In this document: in pieces, positions 15,742 through 25,144 of the stretch
Numbering within the stretch: the stretch's first letter is position 1
How the letters are laid out: each line of letters opens with the position of its first letter
Source of the DNA: a virus
Reading direction: 5' to 3' (one strand)
IMG/VR virus record: IMGVR_UViG_3300027733_000071
Coordinates: 1-50,891 of that record
DNA length: 50,891 nt
Program-made: the position numbers and the translations under genes
Notes under the pieces: model-generated
The model's input: only the letters and a program-made list of their open reading frames with translations
Told to the model about the DNA's origin: nothing
The model's database searches: none

Positions 15742-16740
15742 TTAACTCCTAGTCTTGTTTTGGCGGTCCCACTCGGCGTATTTGCGAATGGCATTTTGTC
15801 GTAAATCGGGCTTATCCCACAGCCCGGCTTCTTTCATTGCAGCAACGCGGTCAGGGCTTAATCTAAATTCATTAGATTTAGTTGTTCCCATCGATTCACG
15901 TCCTGAACTTGTCACAACAGACCTCGGTTTCTGATTTCTAACACTTGAATTATTATAACCACGATTTTGCTGATGTGGTATATATTTATGCAACCGATCA
16001 TCAAGTTCTTCCCAATAGTCTTCAGATGATGGGTCGAAACCTTCTTCTGTTAACTTTTTATCAATAACTTGAGCAATCTGAGATTCTTCATTCTTACCGT
16101 GCGGGTCATACCAGTTATTACGTTCCATCCAATCTGCCGCTAGGCGTTGTACACTAGGATCAGGCACTTGAATGTTCTGCTTTTGCTGAGCGCCTTGTCT
16201 AGTAGCTTGTTGCTTCATATTTTGAAGAGATTCAAGTTTGCGTTGAGCTTCATACCACATTTCCTGTGCACGAGTAACTCCATCGCCATCTTGATGAGAA
16301 ACAGACTCCTTCATCTTCATTTTAGCGTATTCTACTTGCACGCCTGCGTCTTCAATCGCCTTATCAACACGAGCCCATTCTGCGCCTGAAGTTTTACGTT
16401 CAATAATTGACAGTCTTTCTGCCAAATCTTGATTTTGTTTCTTCAGTGCACTAATTAAGTGACTTGACTCCTTGGTTTTTTCACGATAAAGCTGCTTTTT
16501 TAGCCTTCGTTCTTCTCTACGAGCAGCTCGAATGGCTTCGCGGTCAGGATCGTCCTCCAAACCGTCATTTTGTGTGCTTTGTTGTGGGTTACCACCCATC
16601 CCCTCATCATCGAGGGCCTCAGAACCGCCTTCTACCACTAGATTTTCATCAGGTGTAGGTATATCAGGCGGTAGATTGACAATAGCGCCACCATCTTTGG
16701 CTTCGTCAACCTGCATTTCCATCTTTTCAGTTGAGTTCAT
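15742..16740 (-). CDS. Scaffolding protein (332 aa)
   Basis: Highly charged and helical. An acidic N-terminal 65 residues (DEAKDGG, EALDDEGMGG) leads to a long coiled coil at about 65-190 (AARREERRLKKQLYREKTKE; LEEAQ-type repeats) and a Gln-rich patch. A second part contains 'RLAADWMERNNWYDPHGKN' and 'DYWEELDDRLHKY'. The C-terminus is basic (about 260-332), which in scaffolds binds the capsid shell. Length, charge and position before the capsid genes all fit an internal head scaffold that leaves before packaging. Confidence 0.75.
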   Translation of the reverse strand: MNSTEKMEMQVDEAKDGGAIVNLPPDIPTPDENLVVEGGSEALDDEGMGGNPQQSTQNDGLEDDPDREAIRAARREERRLKKQLYREKTKESSHLISALKKQNQDLAERLSIIERKTSGAEWARVDKAIEDAGVQVEYAKMKMKESVSHQDGDGVTRAQEMWYEAQRKLESLQNMKQQATRQGAQQKQNIQVPDPSVQRLAADWMERNNWYDPHGKNEESQIAQVIDKKLTEEGFDPSSEDYWEELDDRLHKYIPHQQNRGYNNSSVRNQKPRSVVTSSGRESMGTTKSNEFRLSPDRVAAMKEAGLWDKPDLRQNAIRKYAEWDRQNKTRS

Positions 16741-16759
16741 ACAGTTTTCCTTTCAAAAC

Positions 16760-17179
16760 TTAAATAAACGCTTTAATTGAGCGAGGATCACCGGTAACTT
16801 TGCCAATGAGTTCATGGTCATTAAAGAAAGTAAACAGCGCTTTACCTTTTAAACCGTTATCTTCAAAGTCAATTTCCCATCGATCGCCACCCCACTTGGG
16901 TACTCGTACAAAATCACCTACAGCTGCCCATGCCCCTTCAGGCCAAGCGTCCATAGTATCTCTTTTTCTAAAAGCTAAAGGCCCGATAGCAATAACCTTA
17001 CCAATCATTGTGTTCCACTTCTCGGTTTCTTTTGTCTCTTCAGGCAGTACTATACCTGCACTCGTCACTCTTTCTTTAACAGCTCTTAATTGTACAAGAA
17101 CTCTTGCACCATACGGCGCCATTAAAGGGTCCAACACTGGAAACGCTTCTTCAAGCGTCTGTTCGATATCATTTGACAT
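16760..17179 (-). CDS. GroES-like co-chaperonin (139 aa)
   Basis: The first strand 'MAPYGARVLVQLRAVKERV' is followed by the typical co-chaperonin order: SAGIVLPEETKE (mobile-loop region, 40s), 'GKVIAIGPLAF', an insert, 'VGDFVRVPKWGG' and 'FNDHELIGKV' at the end. This is the Cpn10 pattern, with an extra loop as in T4 gp31. It would work with the host GroEL to fold the capsid protein. The gene lies among head genes, between portal and scaffold. I start at the ATG at 17179, which has AGGAAAG nine bases upstream, rather than at the ATG six codons earlier. Confidence 0.75.
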   Translation of the reverse strand: MSNDIEQTLEEAFPVLDPLMAPYGARVLVQLRAVKERVTSAGIVLPEETKETEKWNTMIGKVIAIGPLAFRKRDTMDAWPEGAWAAVGDFVRVPKWGGDRWEIDFEDNGLKGKALFTFFNDHELIGKVTGDPRSIKAFI

Positions 17180-17354
17180 CTTTTCTTTCCTCATCAAGTA
17201 AGTTATTAATCATCTGCAAAGCTTCTGCCAAGCCTAGTGATTGACCGACTAAACGCTGGTAACTTTCAAAATTAGCACAATTTCCATTTACCAAACCTTC
17301 AGCAATTTCTTGCCGACGTTGTTTAATCAGTGTAATGAGAGCACTAATTTGCAT
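17169..17354 (-). CDS. Small helical protein (61 aa)
   Basis: Two predicted helices with a 'NCANFESYQRLVGQSLGL' turn, ending in an acidic-basic tail (NNLLDEERKDVK). Similar 60-aa proteins are encoded beside portal genes in environmental phages as I recall, with unknown role. The start overlaps the upstream stop by one base and the stop overlaps the GroES-like gene by 11 bases, so it is part of the head operon. Confidence 0.55.
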   Translation of the reverse strand: MQISALITLIKQRRQEIAEGLVNGNCANFESYQRLVGQSLGLAEALQMINNLLDEERKDVK

Positions 17355-17695
17355 TAACGCCCTCTAGCTGCAGGTTTCTTACCCATAGATACAACAATCA
17401 TTAGACCGGGTTTCTTTGCAGCCATACCACCTTTTTTCAACGTGGCAATTTTGCCAGTTGGCTTAACAAACGGCAGCTTTTGACTGCTGTTGTTAATCAG
17501 CGTTTGAGCTTTTGACTCTGGTACTGCACCAATTCGGTTACGTTCCGCGCCCTTAGGCTCGTTATACATTACGTCAGCCGGCTTTTTAACTGAGCCGCCT
17601 CTTGCGTACTTAGCTACTTTACCGCCTTTTTTCATGACATTGCCCTCTGTCATTCCCATTGCCATTTTTTTGTGGGCACTAATTGCTTCAGACAT
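17354..17695 (-). CDS. KGG-type basic protein (113 aa)
   Basis: Low-complexity, basic protein: 'VMKKGGKVAKYARGGSVKK' at about 21-39, KKGGMAAKKPG near 88-98, and KKPAARGR at the end. It shares the KKGGK block with the 193-aa protein of 12060-12641. The start at 17695 has Shine-Dalgarno AAGGAGCAGGAA and overlaps the portal stop by eight bases; longer in-frame starts lie inside the portal gene and give an unnatural Asn/His/Lys-rich peptide. Probably a virion accessory or DNA-condensing protein; the function is unproven. Confidence 0.6.
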   Translation of the reverse strand: MSEAISAHKKMAMGMTEGNVMKKGGKVAKYARGGSVKKPADVMYNEPKGAERNRIGAVPESKAQTLINNSSQKLPFVKPTGKIATLKKGGMAAKKPGLMIVVSMGKKPAARGR

Positions 17696-20291
17696 TTCCT
17701 GCTCCTTGTGGTGGTGGTTGTGGTTGCTGAGGCGGTTGTTGCGCCGCCTGTGCTTGTTGCTGTGCTGCTTGCTGTTGTTGCATTTGCTGCTGCATCTGAC
17801 GCTCATGCTGCGCTTGCTGCTCTTCTGCTGCAAACTGTCTTTCTAAAGTCATGGTGTTAATATCATGCGTAATTTCTGCTGCTTTAATCTGCTGATCTGC
17901 AACAATCTGATCTTGTTTTTCTTGGTTCATAATTTGCATATCTTGCATCTTATATTGCATATCAGCTTGATCTTTAGCAGCCTTACGTTGTGTCTCCGCC
18001 ATTTGTGTCTGTGTCAATGCATCAATCTGCATCTTAATACTTGGATCGATTTGCTGATGATCTTGCTGCATTTTCTTCATCATGTCAAGCATCTGCGCAA
18101 TAGTCTTACCAACTTCACTTAATACTTCTTTGCTATCCATATGCACGTGCTGCAATGATACCGCTAGCAACTTCTGAGCTTCGCGCATTGTAGGTTGTAT
18201 TTTTAGAATGTTGTAAGGCTTACCTAACGCTTCACTAGTGTAGCGATCAGCTTGGCCTAAGTACCATAATGTTAAGTGCTGCTTTAAATGCTCTAAACAT
18301 GCAGGTATAAACGCCGGCGCTATAATAGGGTTGCCACCAAAGATCGGATCTTGCGCAAACTGAATATGGCTAATAAAGTGCGCCAAATGATCTTGCGCAG
18401 GGAACGCGCCAACTGGCTTACCAAGTGTCATAGACACATTCTCAAGAGCTGGGTTCATGTCTTTCACATCTTGTGGGTCCGGTAATACTTCATTAATATC
18501 AGGCAACTTAATCTGCTTTAAGATTCGTTTCTCAACAGCAAGGCGATTGTACAAGTCAGGATTTTTTTCAGCTCGCGATGCAAGCGTTTGAATCTGCGCG
18601 TAACGTTGCGACTCAGCAAAGATATGCGGGTCAGATACTGGAATAATATCAGAGTTAGTAATAAAATCGTCAGGCGTAACTTGTAAATCTTGTACAACTT
18701 CTGTTTTACGTTGATCATCTAAATACCAGCGATTCAACCTTCCTAGAACCTTAAAGACACGTCGCTGTGAATCATGCAGTCGAGAATGAATGGAACTAAA
18801 GACTGCAGCGCCTTGTTCAATCAGTGCTTGTGTAGTGCCTACTGGCGCATTGCTTGTTACATCAGCAATCTTTTCTTCAGAAGTAGTAACAACACCTTTG
18901 CCTTGCTCAGTTAACCAGCCCATTAACTCAAATAATACTGGGCTTGGCGGATTAAATGGCACAGGCATTGCAATCTTACGTACATCATCTACGCCGGGTG
19001 CGCCTTCTATCTCAGCAACTTGCGTAGGCTCAATAACCGTACTTTGTCCAGAAATCTTAGCCCCTTTGAGCTTAAGCATTGTAGGCGCGTTGTTGATATG
19101 CGCTGAATCGAGTAAAGCCCTAAGTGTACCAGTGAGAGCAGCAGAGATACCACCAATAAGATGAGGCAGACCAATAGCATATGCACCGCGCCAAGGAATG
19201 AATTTAAACTCGATGATCCAATCCAGTTTTGTATACGTCTCATCACCATCTTCCCAGTTCCTATATAAACCTACAACAGCGCTTTCATTCTCATCAATCA
19301 TGAGGATATACGGCGCACGCTCACCTTTAGTGATGTTATCTTCTTCTAGCTCAAGCCATGTTTGAATATGGAACACACGACGGATGCCGTCAATGTTCTC
19401 ACCACTATCTTTTCTACCTTCTACCTTGTCATTAGCTTTTTGTGCTTTACTTTCCTTAGGCTCTTCAGACGACCGGTAAATTCCTAAGTCGATGTACAAG
19501 CCACTTGACACACGAAGCTCAAATTGCTCTTGCGTAATGTCTTGCACCTCAGTAACTCGCATTGCAGTGTAGAAGTTAACAGCCGCAAATGGAAGATAGA
19601 TATTATCAATAGGCACAAACTCTGCGCATGGTCGGCGCTTTTGCTCATCCCACCACATCTTCATGTACTGTGAGCCGCCAAGTGGTAATTGCGTAAGCAT
19701 TTGCTCCTGCTCATCACGATACTCTTCGATCTGCTCAGTTAGCTGCCAGTTCATATAGTCGCGCTTACGCTCAGCTCTGGCTGTCTTCTCTTCAGTTACC
19801 TCGCCAATGATTTTAGTCTTAACGGGTCCATCAGCAGGAAATAGCTCTTTAATCGCGCGAGCTGCAAAGTCTACGCAGGACTCAGCCATGATTGGGTGGA
19901 CTACTTTAGAAGCACCCATAAACTGAGCTCCACCGGGAGCGTCATGCCCTAAACCTGTTCTACGAATACCTTCTTCATATTGCTTATCACGATCTTCTCG
20001 AGCTTCTTTATCTTTTTCAATCAGGTCAAGATACTTTAGCGCGACTGAGTTAAGGTCATAGCTATCAATAGAATCAGCTAAGTTTTCATAAAAGTCCGGA
20101 TTATCATCTGGCCCTTTAAGATCTTCAAGCTTAACAATTGCTGACCCGTCAGGTAGTTCTTCTACATCTGCTTCGTCTTGACTTAGTATTGCGTTAATCG
20201 ACTCATCGTCCATCTCATTATCAAGCAAGCCGTTATTATCATCGCCATTAATAAAGCGATTATAGTCTTGCGGTATTGGCATTTCAGGCAT
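17688..20291 (-). CDS. Portal protein (867 aa)
   Basis: Large portal of the short-tailed-phage type. Residues 90-250 hold 'YEEGIRRTGLGHDAPGGAQ', 'SKVVHPIMAESCVDFAARAI', 'QLTEQIEEYRDEQEQMLTQ' and 'LPLGGSQYMKMWWDE', a portal pattern I recall. The middle ('GLPHLIGGISAALTGTLRALLDS', split over about 378-400) fits the stem and hinge. The C-terminus is a long Gln-rich helical barrel that ends in a Pro/Gln tail (about 825-867). It forms the dodecameric ring at the vertex where DNA is pumped in. It is encoded downstream of the terminase in the late operon. An acidic N-terminus (residues 15-65) may be flexible. Confidence 0.8.
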   Translation of the reverse strand: MPEMPIPQDYNRFINGDDNNGLLDNEMDDESINAILSQDEADVEELPDGSAIVKLEDLKGPDDNPDFYENLADSIDSYDLNSVALKYLDLIEKDKEAREDRDKQYEEGIRRTGLGHDAPGGAQFMGASKVVHPIMAESCVDFAARAIKELFPADGPVKTKIIGEVTEEKTARAERKRDYMNWQLTEQIEEYRDEQEQMLTQLPLGGSQYMKMWWDEQKRRPCAEFVPIDNIYLPFAAVNFYTAMRVTEVQDITQEQFELRVSSGLYIDLGIYRSSEEPKESKAQKANDKVEGRKDSGENIDGIRRVFHIQTWLELEEDNITKGERAPYILMIDENESAVVGLYRNWEDGDETYTKLDWIIEFKFIPWRGAYAIGLPHLIGGISAALTGTLRALLDSAHINNAPTMLKLKGAKISGQSTVIEPTQVAEIEGAPGVDDVRKIAMPVPFNPPSPVLFELMGWLTEQGKGVVTTSEEKIADVTSNAPVGTTQALIEQGAAVFSSIHSRLHDSQRRVFKVLGRLNRWYLDDQRKTEVVQDLQVTPDDFITNSDIIPVSDPHIFAESQRYAQIQTLASRAEKNPDLYNRLAVEKRILKQIKLPDINEVLPDPQDVKDMNPALENVSMTLGKPVGAFPAQDHLAHFISHIQFAQDPIFGGNPIIAPAFIPACLEHLKQHLTLWYLGQADRYTSEALGKPYNILKIQPTMREAQKLLAVSLQHVHMDSKEVLSEVGKTIAQMLDMMKKMQQDHQQIDPSIKMQIDALTQTQMAETQRKAAKDQADMQYKMQDMQIMNQEKQDQIVADQQIKAAEITHDINTMTLERQFAAEEQQAQHERQMQQQMQQQQAAQQQAQAAQQPPQQPQPPPQGAGNV

Positions 20292-23200
20292 TATTTATTC
20301 CTCATTAAGGCGTACTTCATTGCGTCTATTGATACTGGCCCACCGTCAGCCATACGAATTATACCACCATCTTTACGTCCTGCGGGTGGCTCATTAAGTC
20401 TGGGTAATAAGTCAGGATTAATAATTGCATACTCTGTGCCTACGCCACCTACATTGCGTATCTTTAGCACATCAAGGTTTTGCTCTTCAGCGTATTGTCG
20501 TAAATACCGCCCAATGTTAAGAGGCGTGTCATCTGCGTATCTTGGTACAAGATCAAATATATTATTTATTTCGCCTATGCGTGAGCCTCTAGGGATTCGA
20601 AGAGTAAATTGTCTAGGCCCCCATACCGCGTCAGGTCGATACGACGCAGATACAGAATTAGGAATTAAGCGCCCTTCCTGAGTACTCATCATTGGCCTGT
20701 TAGCAGTAGTTGCGTGGTATACAGTTTGATTACGCTGAGTCTCATAAATGCGCACAGCCTCATATACAGGCGGATATACTACATCATTAAACCCTGTAAC
20801 TTCACGAGGCGCTTGTACTCTTGCAGGTGCGGCAGGCGGTTGCTCTGCAGGAGGCGCATTAAGCTGACGGGCGTAGTTACGCAACAGCTCGTCAAGCTCT
20901 TGAATTTGCTCAGGCGTAAAATTTTGTAGATGAAGACTTTCACGTAAATTTGGACGCTGTATAAACTGTAAAAGTGTTTGCAATGTTGATTGGCCATCAG
21001 GCCCTTCAAACTGGTCATTGGCGTTAACAAAAGTTACAAACGCTTCATTAGGCGTTGCATAAGGGCGCGGGCCTTCGTCTTCGTTCATCATAGCAGCATT
21101 ATCTTCTATTCCTCGAAGAGTATTGCGCAATCTTGCAATTAATGATTGTACTAAAGCGGGCGGTATTTCGCCATTAATTTCAAAGTCCTGTGTTGCAAAG
21201 CCTAAAACATCTTCAATATTATCTTCTTCTAAACTTCGTATAAGGGAACGAATTGTAGCAGGCTCAATGTTATTAAAGTCATATTGATCATCAAGCGCAT
21301 ACATAATATCTTCAGCCATGCCTTCAATCTCTTGGTCTAGCATGTCAGCGCGTACTTCATCAGGCACTTGCTCTTCAGGTATCAACTGACCTGGGAAAAC
21401 TTCACGTTGTCTACCCATTTCACGCTCTATACGTGTAATAGTCGCAAGAAACGCATCTAAAAGTTGGTGTGCTTGCCCGCTTGTACGTAGCCCATACGCT
21501 CTGAGAATGTCGCGATCTACAACGCCATTTGGGCGTAATGGCGCAATTTCTGCAATGTAATCGCGCAATGATCCAAGTAACGTCTGTGGCGTATCGCCAT
21601 ATAAATTAACTAGGTTACCCATAGCTGATTCGTATGCGTCACGAACTAGAGGCCCAGGCCTTTCATTGTCCATTATATCTTCTGTAACTGAAACATAGTC
21701 AATTTGAACTGGGTTAAGTTCATTTATAACATTGCGTCTAAGCGCAAATATTGCACGAGTAAGATCTGGGTCTTCCATAGGGTCATCCACCCAACGCGCG
21801 TGCAAAGCATCTATAAACTCACGAGGGTGTGTTTCCGGGTTGTGCTCTTCTGCTGCGCTTCGATATAGTCTATTAAAGTTGTCTACCAATTCTTGTGTAT
21901 GCTCAGGGTTAGGCATATCAAGCGCGCTTAGTGCGTTTTCATATTCTGAAAACATAAACGCAGCCATTGCTGGATCAAGCGCAGGTCGTTGCGCAACGGG
22001 CATACGCTGTTCAGGCTCAGCTTCCCAAGCGTTAGGGTCAAACACCTCATTCTGAATACCAAAGTCGTTTAATCTTTCTTCTATCATTAGCCCCAAAGCA
22101 TGTAACTGTCGAATAGCAGGAAGCTCAATCTCTTCATTTGCTATAAGGCCATGCAACTCAGAGATGAGATCAAATGGGCCGTCAGCAACTGGGTTATTTT
22201 GTAGTACCTCCGTAAGAAGATCTTGAAAAATTTGTCTTGCACGCCCTGTACGTGTAGGATTATCCAATACTATATTGCTTGCTAATATATTACGCTCACT
22301 TTCAACTAAGTCACGAAGCACTTGCCCAATCTGTGGCGTAATGTTAGGTGCAAATATGTCAGGCAATCTACGAGGGCGTTGCTGGCCTTGCTCAGCAATC
22401 TGCTGCTCAACGCGTGCTATCTCTCTATCAAACTCGTCAACTTGTTGCTGCACAGTATTAATCTCGTCAGCATCTGCGTAGTACCCATTGCTTATACGAT
22501 CTTGCAACTCATTTTTTTGTAAGCGTAAGCTTTCTAAATCGCCTTGGTAACTAACAGCAGCTGCTTGTGTAGGTATTAGCGCTTTAATATCTTCTTTTGT
22601 AAAGAAGCGAGGCAACTCACTTTGTATTACGCTATTAGGAATTGCGTCACGCGGCTTACCAATTTTGTCTAGCGCTGCTGTTACGCTAGATCTGCTCTTT
22701 GCGTCATACAATGCTATGTTATCTGTTAAGTGCGGACCTGCACTTATAATCTCAGAAGCGCGTGAGTTTAAGTAATCTTTAATTGCTACTTGGTATTCGG
22801 GCTTAATTGCTTGATTGTGATAGCCTGACACGTAATTTATGTTATACTTTGGTGTAGAAGCAGTTGTTGAGCCTATTTTATTAAACTCAATTTGTGCAAC
22901 TACATGCCCTGTATTTATGTCATGTATATCCGAAATCTTATCGCCTCTTTGCACATTACTGCTATATGTTCGTCGCTCAACGCCTGTAGAACCTTGAAAC
23001 GTCTCGCCTGTTATATAGTCAAGTATTGGAGTGTACCTACGCGGCTTGCCTGTAAGAAAATGTAGCTTTGCGTTTCCACCACTACCGTCTTCGCCTGTGC
23101 AAACATCAAGAAACTCAGTAGCAAGTGAAAAGTTACGCAATCTTTCTATTCTGGGCATGTCTTTAGTAACTTCAATAACACCTACATTGCCAAAGCGTAG

Positions 23201-25144
23201 ATCGTTAGGTATTGTATTTACAGTATTAGGCAAAGCATTATCAAGCGTCTCAAGTCTTACAGTGCTATTACGTCTTTCTGCCTTTTCTTGTGCAATACGC
23301 GGCGCAACAGCTTTTTTGAGAAACTTAGCTAACGACATATTGTTAACCTGATTCGGCGGAATCTCGCCTTTCATGATTGCGTTAATGTATTGCTGCCCTA
23401 AGACTGGTAAACCTGTAAGCTCAAAGCGAATACGATCAATGTCAAACATAGGCGCATCAGAAGGGGTTCTTGTATCTTGCAATTGCGGAAAGAATTGTCG
23501 ATATCTTGGATCAATTATAGACGCAAAATTTGAAGCTGCGCCTTTTTTAACACTTAAATCAGACGCTATCTCGTATGCTCTTGCAATTTGAATGTTTTGA
23601 TTATTTTCTTGTTCACGCTCCAACGCAGTAATTGCGTCATTACGAAGATTTGTTGTTACTCTGTTAGCTTCTGAGTCTGGTGCAGTAGCCATGCGCCTTT
23701 GAGTAATCTCATCAACTTTAGCTTTTAATTCCGCAATCCTTGCGTTTGAGTCAGCTAATTCTTTTGCGTATTCGCCTAAGGGTTCTCGACCTTGAGGGTA
23801 TTGCGGTGAAACTGCACTTGCACGAGCTTTTGCTGCAATATTTGCATCACCCATTACGCTTTCTGTTAGCAAGTTATTAGGTGAGTAGACTGTAACCCCT
23901 TGTCGCGCTGCTTGTAAAAGCGGATCTTCTGCTGTACCTGCGTACTTTGCAATTTGCTGTGTAAATGGACCTGACTTAAAACTTTCAGCCGCTTTTACTC
24001 GATCAGTAAATTCTGCAAGCGTAGGTAATTGAGAATTTTCAGACGCAGCAAGCGCCTGAGCTTCAGGTGTTTGCGTGAACTCGTCAAGCCATTTTACTCG
24101 ATTTTGTGCTTGACGCTCTGGACTTGTACCCATATTATACGCTTTATACGCCCCAGTCACGTCATCAATGTACGGGTACATTTCAAATACTTTGTTTCGT
24201 ACGTAATCATTGTACGCACCCATTACAGCAGGCGCAACAATGCCTGAATACGCTTCTATTATTGCAGTAGGGTTATCAAGGTTAACCGTTTCTAATTTAC
24301 TGAGAACTTTTGCAATCCCAGGCATTGACCGTGTAGTATCACCTTCTGTTGCATTTGCTAATGTACGTGATTCTGTATCAACGGGTCGTAGCAACTGGCC
24401 TTCATTCACATTGCGCACAGCGTTTAGCTTTGTCTCAGGCACCAGATTAGCACCAAGGATTGAAACAATAGGCTTGCCACGCTCTTTTTGCCGTTGCGCA
24501 TAGTTGCCTAACTCATCAGCCATTTGTTGAATAGACACGCCATACGTAGGCTTGCCTTCAGCAGTCATAGCTTTAAGCCTTTGCTGCGCATTAATAAAGT
24601 CTGCTGGGATATCTGCTATCTCTTTGCCTGTAGCCGCGGCTTGAGCTCTAAGAACTCGTGCATCTGTAGAACGAGGCCTAAAAGCACCTGCAGTTGGGAT
24701 GTATGCAGGCATACCTTTAAACGTCTCGCCTAAATCCTCAAGCATCTGGTTTGTGTAAGGGTTGTCCGATTGGTACTGCAACGCTGCAGATCGAGCTTGA
24801 GCTTCGTCATACGCAGACCTAGGAGAACCGGGTGGTACATACCCATATGAAAACGCAGCAGGCACACTTGTTGCCAATGATATAGGCACCTCAGCAAGTG
24901 GCTGCACAGCTTTGACTGCAGGAATCTGGCTCACAAGTTTCTTTAGGTTTGTAAGCCCAAGTCTTTGCTCGTAGTCTTTTAGGTTGCCAAGAAAGTTGGA
25001 GCCCATCTCACTGATGGACATCTGTGGCTGCGTACTCTTCTTTGCCAGCTCAAACTTCATGGCGTCAACATCAGGCCGTGTAGGAATATCAGGTGTGCTG
25101 TCATCACCAATGACATTGCCAAGTTCGTCGTAAACTAGCGCCAT
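20291..25144 (-). CDS. Giant virion-region protein with PcfJ-like and ADP-ribosyltransferase-like segments (1617 aa)
   Basis: A 1617-aa hydrophilic protein without transmembrane segments, typical of an injected internal protein. Residues about 680-796 (VCTGEDGSGG..., 'DIHDINTGHVVAQIEFNKI', then 'PEYQVAIKDYLNSR') match the order of a PcfJ-like polyvalent-protein domain. At about 1473-1590, 'TVYHATT', 'FTLRIPRGSRIGEIN' and 'GTEYAIINPDLLPRL' resemble the core of polyvalent-protein ADP-ribosyltransferases. The last 40 residues have KDGG/ADGG motifs shared with the KGG proteins. A coiled coil covers about 450-500. It lies between the portal and a 327-aa protein. It may be ejected into the host to modify targets. 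Domain calls are by eye. Confidence 0.5.
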   Translation of the reverse strand: MALVYDELGNVIGDDSTPDIPTRPDVDAMKFELAKKSTQPQMSISEMGSNFLGNLKDYEQRLGLTNLKKLVSQIPAVKAVQPLAEVPISLATSVPAAFSYGYVPPGSPRSAYDEAQARSAALQYQSDNPYTNQMLEDLGETFKGMPAYIPTAGAFRPRSTDARVLRAQAAATGKEIADIPADFINAQQRLKAMTAEGKPTYGVSIQQMADELGNYAQRQKERGKPIVSILGANLVPETKLNAVRNVNEGQLLRPVDTESRTLANATEGDTTRSMPGIAKVLSKLETVNLDNPTAIIEAYSGIVAPAVMGAYNDYVRNKVFEMYPYIDDVTGAYKAYNMGTSPERQAQNRVKWLDEFTQTPEAQALAASENSQLPTLAEFTDRVKAAESFKSGPFTQQIAKYAGTAEDPLLQAARQGVTVYSPNNLLTESVMGDANIAAKARASAVSPQYPQGREPLGEYAKELADSNARIAELKAKVDEITQRRMATAPDSEANRVTTNLRNDAITALEREQENNQNIQIARAYEIASDLSVKKGAASNFASIIDPRYRQFFPQLQDTRTPSDAPMFDIDRIRFELTGLPVLGQQYINAIMKGEIPPNQVNNMSLAKFLKKAVAPRIAQEKAERRNSTVRLETLDNALPNTVNTIPNDLRFGNVGVIEVTKDMPRIERLRNFSLATEFLDVCTGEDGSGGNAKLHFLTGKPRRYTPILDYITGETFQGSTGVERRTYSSNVQRGDKISDIHDINTGHVVAQIEFNKIGSTTASTPKYNINYVSGYHNQAIKPEYQVAIKDYLNSRASEIISAGPHLTDNIALYDAKSRSSVTAALDKIGKPRDAIPNSVIQSELPRFFTKEDIKALIPTQAAAVSYQGDLESLRLQKNELQDRISNGYYADADEINTVQQQVDEFDREIARVEQQIAEQGQQRPRRLPDIFAPNITPQIGQVLRDLVESERNILASNIVLDNPTRTGRARQIFQDLLTEVLQNNPVADGPFDLISELHGLIANEEIELPAIRQLHALGLMIEERLNDFGIQNEVFDPNAWEAEPEQRMPVAQRPALDPAMAAFMFSEYENALSALDMPNPEHTQELVDNFNRLYRSAAEEHNPETHPREFIDALHARWVDDPMEDPDLTRAIFALRRNVINELNPVQIDYVSVTEDIMDNERPGPLVRDAYESAMGNLVNLYGDTPQTLLGSLRDYIAEIAPLRPNGVVDRDILRAYGLRTSGQAHQLLDAFLATITRIEREMGRQREVFPGQLIPEEQVPDEVRADMLDQEIEGMAEDIMYALDDQYDFNNIEPATIRSLIRSLEEDNIEDVLGFATQDFEINGEIPPALVQSLIARLRNTLRGIEDNAAMMNEDEGPRPYATPNEAFVTFVNANDQFEGPDGQSTLQTLLQFIQRPNLRESLHLQNFTPEQIQELDELLRNYARQLNAPPAEQPPAAPARVQAPREVTGFNDVVYPPVYEAVRIYETQRNQTVYHATTANRPMMSTQEGRLIPNSVSASYRPDAVWGPRQFTLRIPRGSRIGEINNIFDLVPRYADDTPLNIGRYLRQYAEEQNLDVLKIRNVGGVGTEYAIINPDLLPRLNEPPAGRKDGGIIRMADGGPVSIDAMKYALMRNK

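Noticed and set aside
17696-17833. Longer N-terminus for the 113-aa KGG protein
   Set aside because: The extra 46 residues lie within the portal coding region and are a frame-shifted reading of the Gln-rich tail; the ATG at 17695 has a good ribosome site.
17634-17860. Plus-strand Leu- and Val-rich frames resembling membrane proteins
   Set aside because: They are antisense of the Gln-rich end of the portal gene; the Leu runs come from CAG/CAA codons read backwards.
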